Assembly (NCBI GenBank): GCA_964643485.1 | Contig: CAZXRA010000306.1 | Span: 1-46,497 of the forward strand | Source: Iamia sp964643485 | GTDB lineage: Bacteria; Actinomycetota; Acidimicrobiia; Acidimicrobiales; Iamiaceae | Direction: 5' to 3' | DNA: 46,497 nucleotides | Part shown: positions 1 to 8,598 of the stretch, piece by piece | Layout of the letters: each line of letters begins with the position of its first letter | Numbering within the stretch: position 1 is the stretch's first letter | Notes under the pieces: model-generated | Seen by the model: the letters and a program-made list of their open reading frames with translations, nothing else | Database searches by the model: none | What the model was told of the DNA's origin: nothing | Position numbers and translations under genes: made by a program

Positions 1-199
1 CACCAAAGTCCACACACGTCGAAACAACATCTTGAGGGATCCCCCCTGTCGAAGAACAACCAACAGCGATGACATCACAGCAACACGCGACCGTGATGAC
101 ACCACCCGACACCCTCCCAAACCAAACCTTGCTGAACATGCGCGATATGCCGCTCACAGCAGGGTCGTTACCAGAGCTCGCGCCGGCAAAGGCGAAGGG
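1..199. other. Left edge, no gene recognised
   Basis: This stretch lies downstream of rdgB and is richer in A and T than the rest of the window. A short GGGATCCC palindrome sits near position 37. The minus strand stays open from about position 105 to the left edge, but I recognise no protein in it. No convincing terminator or RNA gene is visible. Confidence 0.4.
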
Positions 200-802
200 T
201 CAGCCCCCGACGAGCAAGGCGACCAAAGCCCGCAGGGCCCGACCGCGATGGCTGAGGGCGTCCTTCTCGGCCGGGGAGAGCTGGGCCAGGGTGCGCCCTC
301 CCCCACCGGCGGGGAGGAAGATCGGGTCGTAGCCGAAGCCCCCGTCACCGAGGGGTGCGTGGCCGATGGTGCCCTCCACCGTGCCCACCGCCGCCAGCTC
401 CCGACCGTCGGGCCAGCGCACCAGGGCCACCGTGCGGAACCGGGCCGTGCGACTGGCCCGCCGCACCCGGGCCATCTCGTCCAACACCCGGGCGACGTTG
501 GCCGCGGCGTCGTGGTCGCCGCCCCCGTAGTAGGCCGAGTCCACCCCGGGCGCGCCGCCGAGAGAATCGACCTCCAGGCCGGTGTCGTCGGCCAGGGCGG
601 GCAGGCCCGTCGCCTCGGCCAGGGCCACCGCCTTCAGGCGGGCGTTGCCCTCCAGGGTGCCGGCGTCCTCCACCACCTCGGGCACATCCGTCGGCCGGGG
701 CACCAACTCCACGGCGACTCCCGCGATGGCCAGGATCGACCGGATCTCGGTGGTCTTGTGCGGGTTGGCGGTGGCCAGCACCAGGCGCCGCGGCTCGCTC
801 AC
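200..802 (-). CDS. rdgB: XTP/dITP pyrophosphatase (RdgB/HAM1 family)
   Basis: This 200-residue cytosolic enzyme would hydrolyse non-canonical purine nucleoside triphosphates (XTP, dITP, ITP) to the monophosphate and pyrophosphate, keeping them out of DNA and RNA. Seen in the sequence: the N-terminal ATANPHK substrate loop, the LADDTGLEVD metal-binding segment, GGFGYDPIF in the C-terminal half and the SHRGRALRAL motif near the end. Length is normal for the family. The start is GTG at 802, one base after the rph stop (TGA, 806-804), so translation is probably coupled to rph. It is the last gene of the mec-cysM-SGNH-murI-rph-rdgB run, and rph-rdgB adjacency is common in bacteria. The usual SARYAG-like segment reads SAYYGG, a mild deviation. 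Confidence 0.96.
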   Translation of the reverse strand: MSEPRRLVLATANPHKTTEIRSILAIAGVAVELVPRPTDVPEVVEDAGTLEGNARLKAVALAEATGLPALADDTGLEVDSLGGAPGVDSAYYGGGDHDAAANVARVLDEMARVRRASRTARFRTVALVRWPDGRELAAVGTVEGTIGHAPLGDGGFGYDPIFLPAGGGGRTLAQLSPAEKDALSHRGRALRALVALLVGG

Positions 803-803
803 G

Positions 804-1532
804 TCATCGGGGGGCCGGGGGCTCGGCCACCGTCGCCCGCTGGAGATCGGCCAGGGTGGCGATGCCTCCCTGGGCCAGGTCGAGCAGGGCGTCGAGCTGG
901 GCCCGGTCGAAGGGGGCGCCCTCGGCCGTCCCCTGCACCTCGACCAGCATGTCGCCCGCCATGACCACGTTCATGTCCACCTCGGCCCGCACGTCCTCCA
1001 CGTAGGGGAGGTCGAGCATCGGGGTGCCGTCGATGATTCCCACCGAGATGGCGGTGCAGGTGGTGGTGATGGGGTGGGCGTTCAGCATCCCTGCCGTCAC
1101 CAGCCGGGAGCAGGCGTCGTGGAGGGCGACCCACGCCCCACAGATCGACGCCGTGCGGGTGCCCCCGTCGGCCTGGAGCACGTCGCAGTCGACGGTGACG
1201 GCCCGCTCCCCCAGAACCTTCATGTCGCACACGGCCCGTAGCGACCGGCCGATGAGGCGCTGGATCTCCTGGGTGCGCCCCGAGGGCTTGCCGTCCTTCA
1301 CCTCGCGACGGATGCGCTCGGCCGACGCCCCGGGCAGCATCGAGTACTCGGCCGTCACCCAGCCCTTGCCCTTCCCCCGCATCCACCGGGGCACGTCGTC
1401 GTCGATCGACGCCGTGCAGAGGACGACCGTGCGCCCGAAGCGCACCAGGGTCGAGCCGGCGGCGGCGTCGGTGTAGTCCCGTTCGAAGGTGACGGGACGG
1501 AGGTCGTCGGGCTGGCGGCCGTCGTGGCGCAT
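804..1532 (-). CDS. rph: Ribonuclease PH
   Basis: Phosphorolytic 3'-5' exoribonuclease that trims the 3' ends of tRNA precursors, using phosphate and releasing nucleoside diphosphates. Of 242 residues. Family signatures: the N-terminal MRHDGRQPDDLRPV, the GWVTAEYSMLP segment, GRTQEIQRLIGRSLRA (phosphate site) and the CDVLQADGGTRTASI core followed by the acidic VDMNVVM region. The open frame extends to 1589, but the ATG at 1532 matches the family N-terminus and has AGGAG about ten bases upstream, so I chose it. The gene lies 70 bp after murI and ends one base before rdgB starts. The same gene order (murI, one gene, rph, rdgB) occurs in mycobacteria. Confidence 0.96.
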   Translation of the reverse strand: MRHDGRQPDDLRPVTFERDYTDAAAGSTLVRFGRTVVLCTASIDDDVPRWMRGKGKGWVTAEYSMLPGASAERIRREVKDGKPSGRTQEIQRLIGRSLRAVCDMKVLGERAVTVDCDVLQADGGTRTASICGAWVALHDACSRLVTAGMLNAHPITTTCTAISVGIIDGTPMLDLPYVEDVRAEVDMNVVMAGDMLVEVQGTAEGAPFDRAQLDALLDLAQGGIATLADLQRATVAEPPAPR

Positions 1533-1602
1533 GGAGGCTCCTGGGGACGAGAGACCCGACAGCGTGGGCCACCACGGCTCGCCGGGCAAACGGCGACACC
1601 GG

Positions 1603-2445
1603 TCACTCCCAGGCGACGCTCTCCACCTCCACCACCTCGGGGCCGAGGAGACGGGCCCCGAGACGACGGAACCACTCCACGTCGCCCGAGGACAGGAAGC
1701 GCCGCGTCGGCGGGCGACCCGGCCGTCGGGGCGCGGGACCGGCCCCGTCCCGCAGGAGGGACCGCACCTCGAACGCCGTCTCGTCGGCCGAGGACACGAG
1801 CACCACGTCCCGGCCCACCACGTCGCTGATGGTGCGGGCCAGGTAGGGGTAGTGGGTGCAACCGAGCAGGAGGGCGTCGACGTCGGCGGCCACGATCGGC
1901 GCCAGCAGCCGCTCGGCCAGGACGTGGACCTGCTCGCTGCGCGTCTCGTCCCGCTCCACGAACTCCACGAAGCCGGGGCAGGCAGCGCAGGTCAGCTCGA
2001 CCGCCGCCCCCGTCGCCGCCACGGCCCGTTGGTACGCACCGGAGCCGATGGTGCCGACGGTGCCGATGACCCCGACCCGACCGGAGCGGGTGGCGGCCAC
2101 GAGGGACCGCACCCCCGGCTCGATCACCCCCACCACGGGCACGCCGGCCGAGCGCTGCAGGTCGGCCAGGGCGGCGGCTGCCGCCGTGTTGCAGGCCACG
2201 ATCACCAACTTGGCCTCGTGCTCCTCCACCAGGTAGCGGGTGATCTGACGGGCGAAGCCGGCCACCTCCTCCTGCGGACGGGGGCCGTAGGGGTAGCGCC
2301 CGGTGTCGCCGACGTACACGACGTCCTCGTCGGGCAGCAGGTCGATAACGGCCCGGGCCACGGTCAGCCCGCCGAACCCGCTGTCGAAGAGGGCGATGGG
2401 CCGATCGTCACCGGACCCCCCGGCCGGGATCACTGCCTCGGGCAC
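1603..2445 (-). CDS. murI: Glutamate racemase
   Basis: Cofactor-independent racemase that makes D-glutamate for peptidoglycan. The 280-residue protein has IALFDSGFGGLTVARA near the N-terminus, the DTGRYPYGPR loop, and both catalytic cysteines: Cys85 in ACNTA and Cys196 in GCTHYP. The C-terminus carries about 50 residues after the second cysteine domain, including a proline/arginine-rich stretch (GPAPRRPGRPP) that looks like a lineage-specific insertion. The start is GTG at 2445, inside the last codons of the upstream SGNH gene (16-bp overlap), so the two are probably translated together. Racemase function is well supported by the two cysteine motifs. Confidence 0.96.
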   Translation of the reverse strand: MPEAVIPAGGSGDDRPIALFDSGFGGLTVARAVIDLLPDEDVVYVGDTGRYPYGPRPQEEVAGFARQITRYLVEEHEAKLVIVACNTAAAAALADLQRSAGVPVVGVIEPGVRSLVAATRSGRVGVIGTVGTIGSGAYQRAVAATGAAVELTCAACPGFVEFVERDETRSEQVHVLAERLLAPIVAADVDALLLGCTHYPYLARTISDVVGRDVVLVSSADETAFEVRSLLRDGAGPAPRRPGRPPTRRFLSSGDVEWFRRLGARLLGPEVVEVESVAWE

Positions 2446-3092
2446 AGGTCTTGCACCGCTTCGTCCATCAACCGAGCCAGGGTGCGGCTCCCGACATCGG
2501 TCGGGTGGACGCGATCGCTGGTGACCAGATCAGGGTGAGGATCCGGCCCGTCGGTGGCATCCACGGCATCGCGCCACAGGGGCGAGAGGTGGATCGTCGA
2601 CACCGGACGAGTGAGCTCCTCCAGGCGAGTGTTGTACGCCTCGGCCCGGTTCGGGTCGTACGGGCCCTTCCGGGGGATCTGCATCCACACGACACAGCGG
2701 GCGCGGCGTGCCACGTCGACCATGTCCCTCAGGCCGGCATCGGGATCGGCCTGTTGGAGGACGTCGTTGTAGCCGGTGAGGAGGACGAGGACAGCCGGAC
2801 CGGCCTCGACCATGTCATCGGCCGTCGAGACGAGCTGGTCGGTGCGGAACCCGGAGCGGCCCCGCACCTCGACGCGCCGCGCCCACGGGAAGGACTCCTC
2901 CAGCGGCGCGGTCGACAAGTAGGTCACCGAGTCGCCCACCACCGCCACCTCGGCCGGTTCGTCCCCTCGGTTCACCACGACCAGGATGACAGCCAGAGCC
3001 ACCAGCGTCGCCCCTCCGGCCAGCCACAGCCGCCACGCCAGACGCCGGCGCGTCGCCCCCGTGTCCCCGAACGGCGATGACGACGCAACCAC
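2430..3092 (-). CDS. Membrane-anchored SGNH/GDSL hydrolase
   Basis: A 220-residue protein with one N-terminal membrane segment (about residues 16-38, LAWRLWLAGGATLVALAVIL) and an extracytoplasmic SGNH hydrolase domain. Block I is GDSV (catalytic Ser), block III is GYND (Asn) and block V is DRVHPTD (Asp and His), so the catalytic residues are present. Substrates of this family include acyl or acetyl esters of lipids and cell-wall sugars; none can be assigned here. The open frame runs to 3281 and into cysM, but GTG at 3092 keeps the gene out of cysM and gives a sensible signal anchor. It occupies the place held by the rhomboid-like gene between cysM and murI in mycobacteria, and it overlaps murI by 16 bp. 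Confidence 0.85.
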   Translation of the reverse strand: MVASSSPFGDTGATRRRLAWRLWLAGGATLVALAVILVVVNRGDEPAEVAVVGDSVTYLSTAPLEESFPWARRVEVRGRSGFRTDQLVSTADDMVEAGPAVLVLLTGYNDVLQQADPDAGLRDMVDVARRARCVVWMQIPRKGPYDPNRAEAYNTRLEELTRPVSTIHLSPLWRDAVDATDGPDPHPDLVTSDRVHPTDVGSRTLARLMDEAVQDLCPRQ

Positions 3093-3120
3093 GGCCCGTT
3101 CTCTAGCAGCGCCGCCGAGC

Positions 3121-4071
<951 letters not shown>

Positions 4072-4162
4072 GGCGGGCTCCGGAGAAGTCAGGGCTGACC
4101 CCACCCGGAAACCCGAGTGGACTGATCAGGAATCCTACTCACGCCGCCGCCGATGGCGACTC

Positions 4163-4603
4163 TCAGCCCGAGAGAACCACCCGCTCCTCCCGGATCTGAC
4201 GCCCGTCCAGGAGGAAGGACCGCAGCACCGGGGCGCTGTCACGCAGCGAGACGATGACGTAGTGCCAGCCCTCCAGGAGAGGATTGTCAGCCTTGTCGAC
4301 GTCGGTCGAAGACGGCCACGCCTCGGAGTGGGTGTGGGAGTGGGCCACCCCGATCACGTCGAGGCCGAGAGGCCCGAGCTGGCGATCGGCGGCGAGGAAG
4401 CCGTCGGGACCGACGGTGTAGGTGCGGGACGAAGCGTCGTGGTTCCGGGCGGGCACGAACACCTCGACGGTGGCCACGGGTAAGCCGTCGTCGTCCAACC
4501 CGGCCTCCACCCGTCCCCCCAACAAGCCGCACGCCTCGTCGGGGAAGCCCCCGAGGGCGTGGGCGACGAGCAGGTCGCGGGCAGTGCGGTCCAGGGTCAG
4601 CAC
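4163..4603 (-). CDS. mec: Mec-like JAMM/MPN+ metalloprotease
   Basis: Zinc isopeptidase-like protein of 146 residues. In mycobacteria Mec cuts the CysO-cysteine adduct to release cysteine. The complete JAMM metal site is visible: Glu23 (PDEACGLLGG), His88-x-His90, seven residues, Ser98, two residues, Asp101 (within HSHTHSEAWPSSTD). Length fits stand-alone bacterial JAMM proteins. The start is GTG at 4603; a TACCCT box lies exactly seven bases upstream, so the mRNA is probably leaderless. It is divergent from smpB, only 36 bp away, and is followed by cysM. This pairing supports a role in the CysO-dependent cysteine route even though cysO itself is not here. Confidence 0.9.
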   Translation of the reverse strand: MLTLDRTARDLLVAHALGGFPDEACGLLGGRVEAGLDDDGLPVATVEVFVPARNHDASSRTYTVGPDGFLAADRQLGPLGLDVIGVAHSHTHSEAWPSSTDVDKADNPLLEGWHYVIVSLRDSAPVLRSFLLDGRQIREERVVLSG

Positions 4604-4610
4604 CGGGCCG

Positions 4611-4629
4611 AGGGTAGCGGCGGTACGGT
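4611..4629. promoter_or_regulatory. Paired divergent -10 boxes for mec and smpB
   Basis: Minus-strand TACCCT (4616-4611) lies 7 nt before the mec GTG. Plus-strand TACGGT (4624-4629) lies 10 nt before the smpB ATG. Neither gene has a clear Shine-Dalgarno sequence, so both look like leaderless transcripts from one 36-bp divergent gap. No -35 element is claimed. Confidence 0.6.
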
Positions 4630-4639
4630 GACCGGTCCC

Positions 4640-5125
4640 ATGGCCCGACCGCCCGACGGCACCACCGTCATCGCCACCAACCGCCAGGCCCGGCGCGACT
4701 TCGAGATCCTCGACACCTGGGAGGCCGGATTGGTGCTGCGCGGCTCGGAGGTGAAGTCCCTGCGGGAGTCCAAGGTCAACCTGGCCGACAGCTACGCCCG
4801 GCTCATCGAGAGCGAGATCTGGGTGTTCGGCCTGCACATCACCGCCTACTCCCATGCCGCCCCCTACCTGGCCCCCGACCCGCTGCGGGAGCGCAAGCTG
4901 CTCCTGCACCGCCACCAGATCGACGTGATCCGCGATCGCCTCACCCGGGAGCGCCTCTCGCTGGTGCCCCTCGTGCTCTTGTTCAAGGGGGGACGAGTGA
5001 AGCTCGAGCTCGGCCTGGCGCGGGGCCGGCGCAAAGTCGACAAGCGGCAAGCCATCGCGGCGCGCGACGCCGAGCTGGAAGCCCGCCGGGTGATGGCCGA
5101 GGGCCTGCGCTCCCGCCGGGGGTGA
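4640..5125 (+). CDS. smpB: SsrA-binding protein SmpB
   Basis: RNA-binding partner of tmRNA in trans-translation, needed to load tmRNA onto stalled ribosomes. The 161-residue protein shows the family core: TVIATNRQARRDFEI, WEAGLVLRGSEVKSLRESKVNLADSYA, the YLAPDPLRERKLLLH segment and a basic C-terminal tail that would enter the mRNA channel. The ATG at 4640 is chosen for the usual N-terminus and for the TACGGT box 10 nt upstream; a GTG four codons earlier is possible. Its RNA partner ssrA lies 1.2 kb downstream on the same strand, separated by one degraded acyl-CoA-synthetase-like gene. Confidence 0.96.
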   Translation: MARPPDGTTVIATNRQARRDFEILDTWEAGLVLRGSEVKSLRESKVNLADSYARLIESEIWVFGLHITAYSHAAPYLAPDPLRERKLLLHRHQIDVIRDRLTRERLSLVPLVLLFKGGRVKLELGLARGRRKVDKRQAIAARDAELEARRVMAEGLRSRRG

Positions 5126-5288
5126 TCCCGCCGCCGAGGGCGCAGAACGAGCCATCGGCCACACGGCCGAGGGGTGACGTCGTCTGACAAATGCCCAGGT
5201 CAGACCCACTACCCGCCGCAAGCGTCACCTTCGGCCACAATCTGTGAGGGTCCCTTCCCACGGAGTGTGACGGTGACAGGATGCCCGT

Positions 5289-6239
5289 GTGCTCCTCGCC
5301 GAGTTGGCCTGCGCGCCGGGCATCGCCGCCCCGGACGCCGACGCCCTTCTGCTCCCCGACGGTCGGTGGAGCCGGGTCGAGCTGAACGATGCCGTCACCT
5401 CCATGGTCGGCCCCCTCACCACCCTCGCCCCCGTGGGCGGGAGCATCGCCGTGGCCGCCGACAACCGGCCCGAGGTCCTCGCCCTCCTCCTCGCCATCCC
5501 CGCCGCCGGCCGGGTGGCCGTCCCCATCGACACTCGTCTCGTCCCCGACGAGATGGTGGCCCAGCTCGATGCGGCCGGAGCAAGGGCCGTCATCGGCACC
5601 GCCGAAGCGTTGGGCCGCCTGGCCCCCGTCCTGACCCAAGCCGCCGCCCGCCGCCACACCTTCGTGGGCCTGGACGCCGGTGCGGGAGACATCAGCCTGA
5701 ACGCCCTGGTCGCCGCCCCCGCCCCCCCGGCGCCCACCGTGACCGACGACGACGCACCGGCCTGGATCCTCTTCGCCAACGGGCACGGGCCCGCGACCAC
5801 CGGCCGGGCCGTTGCCGCCCGGCACCTCGGCGACGCCGGCGCCGCCCTGGACCAGGACCATCCCCTCACCGACGACGACGTCCACCTCCATCCCCTCCCG
5901 TTCGGTCACGCCGGCGGCATCCACCTGCTCCACGCCTTGCACCGGGGCCGGCCCGTCGTCCTCCCCCCCCACTTCGACGCCGGCACCGTCGTCGAGCTCG
6001 CCGCCCGCCACCGGGTGACGACGCTCGCTCTCGCCCCGACGATGGTGCGGGCCCTGCTCGACCATCGGGCATCCGCCGTCGACCCTGCCGCGGTGCTGGC
6101 CGATCTCCGCAGCATCACCTGCACGACCACGGCCGCGCCCGCCCTCCTGGACGAAGCCCGAGCCGCCCTCGGCGTCGACATCCAGGTCGTCGACGCTCTC
6201 GGCCTCCTCCCTCGCGGCGAACCCGGCGGCGACCGATAG
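5289..6239 (+). CDS. Truncated AMP-binding (ANL superfamily) protein
   Basis: A 316-residue protein resembling only the N-terminal part of acyl-CoA synthetases. Recognisable: AADNRPEVLALLLAIPAAGRVAVPID, the LPFGHAGGIHLLHALHRG region, and RVTTLALAPTMVRALLDH. The P-loop (normally SGTTGxPKG) is reduced to FANGHGPATTGRAV, lacking the serine and lysine. The protein stops where the YGxTE motif should be, so the rest of the adenylation core and the whole C-terminal domain, including the catalytic lysine, are absent. It probably has no ligase activity. The start is GTG at 5289; codon use looks coding throughout. It lies between smpB and ssrA. It may be a decaying gene or a repurposed binding protein; I cannot tell which. 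Confidence 0.7.
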   Translation: MLLAELACAPGIAAPDADALLLPDGRWSRVELNDAVTSMVGPLTTLAPVGGSIAVAADNRPEVLALLLAIPAAGRVAVPIDTRLVPDEMVAQLDAAGARAVIGTAEALGRLAPVLTQAAARRHTFVGLDAGAGDISLNALVAAPAPPAPTVTDDDAPAWILFANGHGPATTGRAVAARHLGDAGAALDQDHPLTDDDVHLHPLPFGHAGGIHLLHALHRGRPVVLPPHFDAGTVVELAARHRVTTLALAPTMVRALLDHRASAVDPAAVLADLRSITCTTTAAPALLDEARAALGVDIQVVDALGLLPRGEPGGDR

Positions 6240-6325
6240 CCTGGGCCAGCTCGCTCCGGCGGGCACGCTGGTTCCTTGACACGTCCTCCGACCCCACCCA
6301 CCACCCTGGCGGGGTCCTCCGGACC

Positions 6326-6331
6326 TATATC
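6326..6331 (+). promoter_or_regulatory. Likely -10 box of ssrA
   Basis: TATATC lies 14 nt upstream of the mature tmRNA 5' end, leaving a short leader that RNase P would remove. A perfect TTGACA at 6276-6281 is too far away (44 nt) to be its -35. Confidence 0.4.
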
Positions 6332-6345
6332 GCTCATCAGCACTC

Positions 6346-6721
6346 GGGGCTGACCGGTTTCGACGTCGAGTCCGTGACCCCATCGTGCGACCGGAGTTGC
6401 TCAGACTCCTTAAACGGGGCACCCAAAGTAAACGCCGAAGGCGATTACGCTCTCGCCGCCTGACCTGTCAGGTAAGAGAGACATAGCGACCAGCAATGGC
6501 ACGCAGGGCCTGACCGCGACAGCCCGGTAACAGAAGTCGTGGTGGACGGCGGGAGAGACCGCTGGCCGCAGGGAAAGACCGCTGACCGCTCGGAAAGACG
6601 AGCCGGTGCCGCAAGGCAACCCACCCGGGGGTGCACCAGCCGTTGAGGGGCAAGCACGGGAATGGTCGTAGCGCGGTCGGTGATCGCTTGGCGGACGGGG
6701 GTTCGATTCCCCCCAGCTCCA
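6346..6721 (+). ncRNA. ssrA: tmRNA (SsrA)
   Basis: One-piece tmRNA of about 376 nt. The 5' end GGGGCTGACCGGTTTCGAC pairs with the 3' end ...CAGCTCC to give a 7-bp acceptor stem (one G-U) with discriminator A6721; CCA is not encoded (ACTG follows). The T-arm is GGGGG-TTCGATT-CCCCC. The tag frame ends at TGA 6461-6463 with codons for YALAA. By analogy with actinobacterial tmRNAs the resume codon is GCC at 6434, following GTAAAC, giving the encoded tag AEGDYALAA; reading from GTA at 6428 would give VNAEGDYALAA. The pseudoknot region downstream contains a 20-nt tandem repeat (separate entry). The partner gene smpB is 1.2 kb upstream. Confidence 0.96.
6551..6600 (+). repeat. Tandem 20-nt repeat inside tmRNA
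   Basis: GGGAGAGACCGCTGGCCGCA (6551-6570) is followed directly by GGGAAAGACCGCTGACCGCT (6571-6590), 17 of 20 positions identical, and by a half copy CGGAAAGACG (6591-6600). It lies in the pseudoknot-rich part of ssrA downstream of the tag stop. Confidence 0.8.
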
Positions 6722-6735
6722 CTGACGAACTTTCT

Positions 6736-6749
6736 GCGGACCCCTCCGC
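6736..6749 (+). terminator. Weak hairpin after ssrA
   Basis: GCGGA-CCCC-TCCGC forms a 5-bp stem 15 nt after the tmRNA end. No T-tract follows, so termination is only a possibility. Confidence 0.25.
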
Positions 6750-6766
6750 CGCGGATCGTGGCTTCC

Positions 6767-7324
6767 CTACAGAGAGCGGTAGCGGAGGCGGACGACGCCG
6801 TTGCTGAATCGGCGCTCGTCGAGGAGCGCAAGATCGACGCGTCTGTCGGCCAGCAACGCCGGGTTGCCCCCACCGAGGATGACCGGCCAGATGAACAGGT
6901 GGCACTCGTCGACCAGCCCGGCCTCGACGGCCTGGGCCGCGAGGTGCGGGCCTCCCACGAGGAGATCGCGGCTGGCCGCGGCCTTCAAGTCGTGGACCGC
7001 GCCGGGATCGAAGTGGCGTTCGAGCCGGGTGTTGGCGGTTGACACCGCAGCCAGGCTCGTGGAGTAGACGACCTTGTCCGCGGCCTGCCAGGCGCCCGCG
7101 AAGTCACTCATGAGGTCCGACTGCGCGGCCAGGGCGGCGTCGGTCTCCCAGACGGCCATCGTCTCGTACATGCGCCGCCCGTAGAGGTAGGTGCCCGTCG
7201 ACCGCATGAGGTCGGTGATGCACACGAACACGTCGTCGTCCGGTGGAGCCCAGTCGAAGGCACCGCGTGCGTCCTCGGTCCAGCCGTCGAGGGACATGTT
7301 CGACGCGTAGATCAGCTTGGCCAT
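6767..7324 (-). CDS. DHFR-fold (RibD C-terminal family) reductase
   Basis: A 185-residue protein of the family annotated as dihydrofolate reductase family / RibD C-terminal domain. Seen: MAKLIYASNMSLDGW at the N-terminus (strand A plus substrate loop), YLYGRRMYETMAVWE, and the NADPH-binding segment LLVGGPHLAAQAVEAGLVDE followed by PVILGGG. Members reduce pteridine-like or unrelated substrates with NADPH; the physiological substrate of this protein is not predictable. Start ATG at 7324 has GGAGGAG about six bases upstream. It ends 45 bp after ssrA on the opposite strand and appears to be a single-gene unit. Confidence 0.88.
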   Translation of the reverse strand: MAKLIYASNMSLDGWTEDARGAFDWAPPDDDVFVCITDLMRSTGTYLYGRRMYETMAVWETDAALAAQSDLMSDFAGAWQAADKVVYSTSLAAVSTANTRLERHFDPGAVHDLKAAASRDLLVGGPHLAAQAVEAGLVDECHLFIWPVILGGGNPALLADRRVDLALLDERRFSNGVVRLRYRSL

Positions 7325-7589
7325 TGCCGCTCCTCCATCGCCGCCGGCGCAGCTCGACGACCCTGCTCGTCCGACAGTAGCGACGGTGCCAGGCGAGGTC
7401 GACGGTGAGGTGGAGCACGATGTCGAGGCCTGGCCCGGTGAGCCAGTGGCGCCGAGATCTGATCACGGGCCTGGCCCGGGAATGAGAGCGCTCGACAATC
7501 CCACCCATCACTGTCATGACCAGTCAGATTCTGGGTGTCGTTGGTGGGTCTGGTGGTCGAGGCGTTGGCGCAGAAGTGGTGGGAGGGGT
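7325..7589. other. Intergenic region, no gene recognised
   Basis: Between the reductase start and the HNH remnant I see no supported gene. Part of 7520-7590 may be older DUF222 debris (a frame reading KWWEGWGIHTFAW is followed by stops), but I cannot confirm this. Confidence 0.4.
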
Positions 7590-8428
7590 GGGGGATCCAC
7601 ACGTTTGCCTGGTGATGAGGGCAAGGTCGTCGAAGAAGCCCTGAAGGTTGCTCGTGATCGTCTTCATGACGTGGCTCGGGCTCGGGCCAAGAAGGTCGCG
7701 GAGGCCGAGGGCCGATCTGGTGATGGCACTGATGTCCAGCTCGGTGTGCCGCGGATCGGGTGGGCTGATGCCCTGGTCGGCATGGCTCATTCCGCGTTGG
7801 GTCCAACGCTGCGGGGGCTGAGACTGGCACGCGCACCGCCGTACATCTCCATCTCGAGCGGCCTCTCGCCGGGACCGGTGATGCGTGGCGGGCCGAGATG
7901 CACGGCGGCCCGGCGCTGCCCGATTGGTTGCAGCGGTATCTGTTGTGTGATTGCGACATCGAGATCGTCTGGACCGAAGACGGCATCCCGGTGACGACCA
8001 GTCGGGCCCAGCGCACCCCGCCGCGGCGGATCCGCCGCCTCATCGAGAAGCGCGACCGGTACCGCTGCCGTGTCCCCGGCTGTGACCAGACGCTGTGGTT
8101 GCAGGTGCATCACATCGTGCACTGGGAAGACAACGGCGAGACCGTCACCTGGAACCTGTGTTGCCTGTGCGGACATCACCATCGGATGCACCACCAGGGC
8201 CTGTTGGGCATCAGCGGCAACGCTGATGATCCCGGCGGGCTGATCTTCACCAACGAGCACGGCCTCGTCCTCGACCGGGCCGGCCAACCCCGAGCCCCCA
8301 TACCGGGCGAGATGCCCGACGTGGCTGCCTACCAATGCCCCACCGGCGAACGTCTCCAGAAGCGCTGGGTCTCCTTCAACAAGACCTGGACTACTCCGCC
8401 GTCCCCGGCGCGACAACCCGCGGCCTGA
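7590..8428 (+). pseudogene. Frameshifted 13E12/DUF222-type HNH endonuclease remnant
   Basis: Two frames together give the C-terminal half of a DUF222/13E12 HNH protein. Frame one (7590-7790) reads LPGDEGKVVEEALKVARDRL ... WADALVGMAHSAL, typical of the DUF222 end. The second frame takes up at about 7840 with VHLHLERPLAGTGDAW and continues through ATG 7898 to the stop at 8428. The HNH part is intact: RDRYRCRVPGCDQ, then VHHIVHWEDNGETVTWNLCCLC and HHHRMHHQG. The N-terminal half of the protein is missing and the frames cannot be joined without a frameshift between 7790 and 7840, because the second frame has TGA at 7766-7768. A truncated protein from 7898 (176 residues) could still be made. These proteins are multi-copy in many actinobacteria; a second copy starts at the right edge. 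Confidence 0.8.
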
Positions 8429-8506
8429 CGCGGGCACCCACCGGGACCACCACCCCGAACCCCCCGGAACCAGCCCCCCCGGGCCGTTCCGCCGCGCCCC
8501 GGCTCC

Positions 8507-8512
8507 TAGGGT
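8507..8512 (+). promoter_or_regulatory. -10 box for riboswitch-crcB transcript
   Basis: TAGGGT followed by six bases places the transcription start at about 8519, which is the first base of the fluoride aptamer. Confidence 0.6.
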
Positions 8513-8518
8513 TGCCTC

Positions 8519-8567
8519 ACGGCGATGGGGCTCGCCACAACCGCCCGTACCGGCTGATGGCTCCTAC
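8519..8567 (+). promoter_or_regulatory. Fluoride riboswitch (crcB motif)
   Basis: The segment matches the crcB RNA motif: GGCGATGGGGCTCGCC forms the first stem-loop, followed by the conserved ACAACCGCC and the GGCTGATGGCTCCTAC block. It lies directly upstream of crcB, with about 31 nt between the aptamer end and the ATG containing AAGGGG. This suggests control of transcription or of ribosome access by fluoride. Matching of motif, place and target gene is strong. Confidence 0.92.
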
Positions 8568-8598
8568 CAAGGTCAACCGAGATCAAGGGGTCCCGCCC

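Noticed and set aside
6276..6281. Perfect TTGACA upstream of ssrA
   Set aside because: Too far from the TATATC box (44 nt) to form a promoter, and the sequence 17 nt downstream is not a -10 box.
6700..6760. Integration (att) site at the 3' end of ssrA
   Set aside because: tmRNA genes are common integration targets, but I see no integrase gene, no repeated 3' end and no change of composition downstream.
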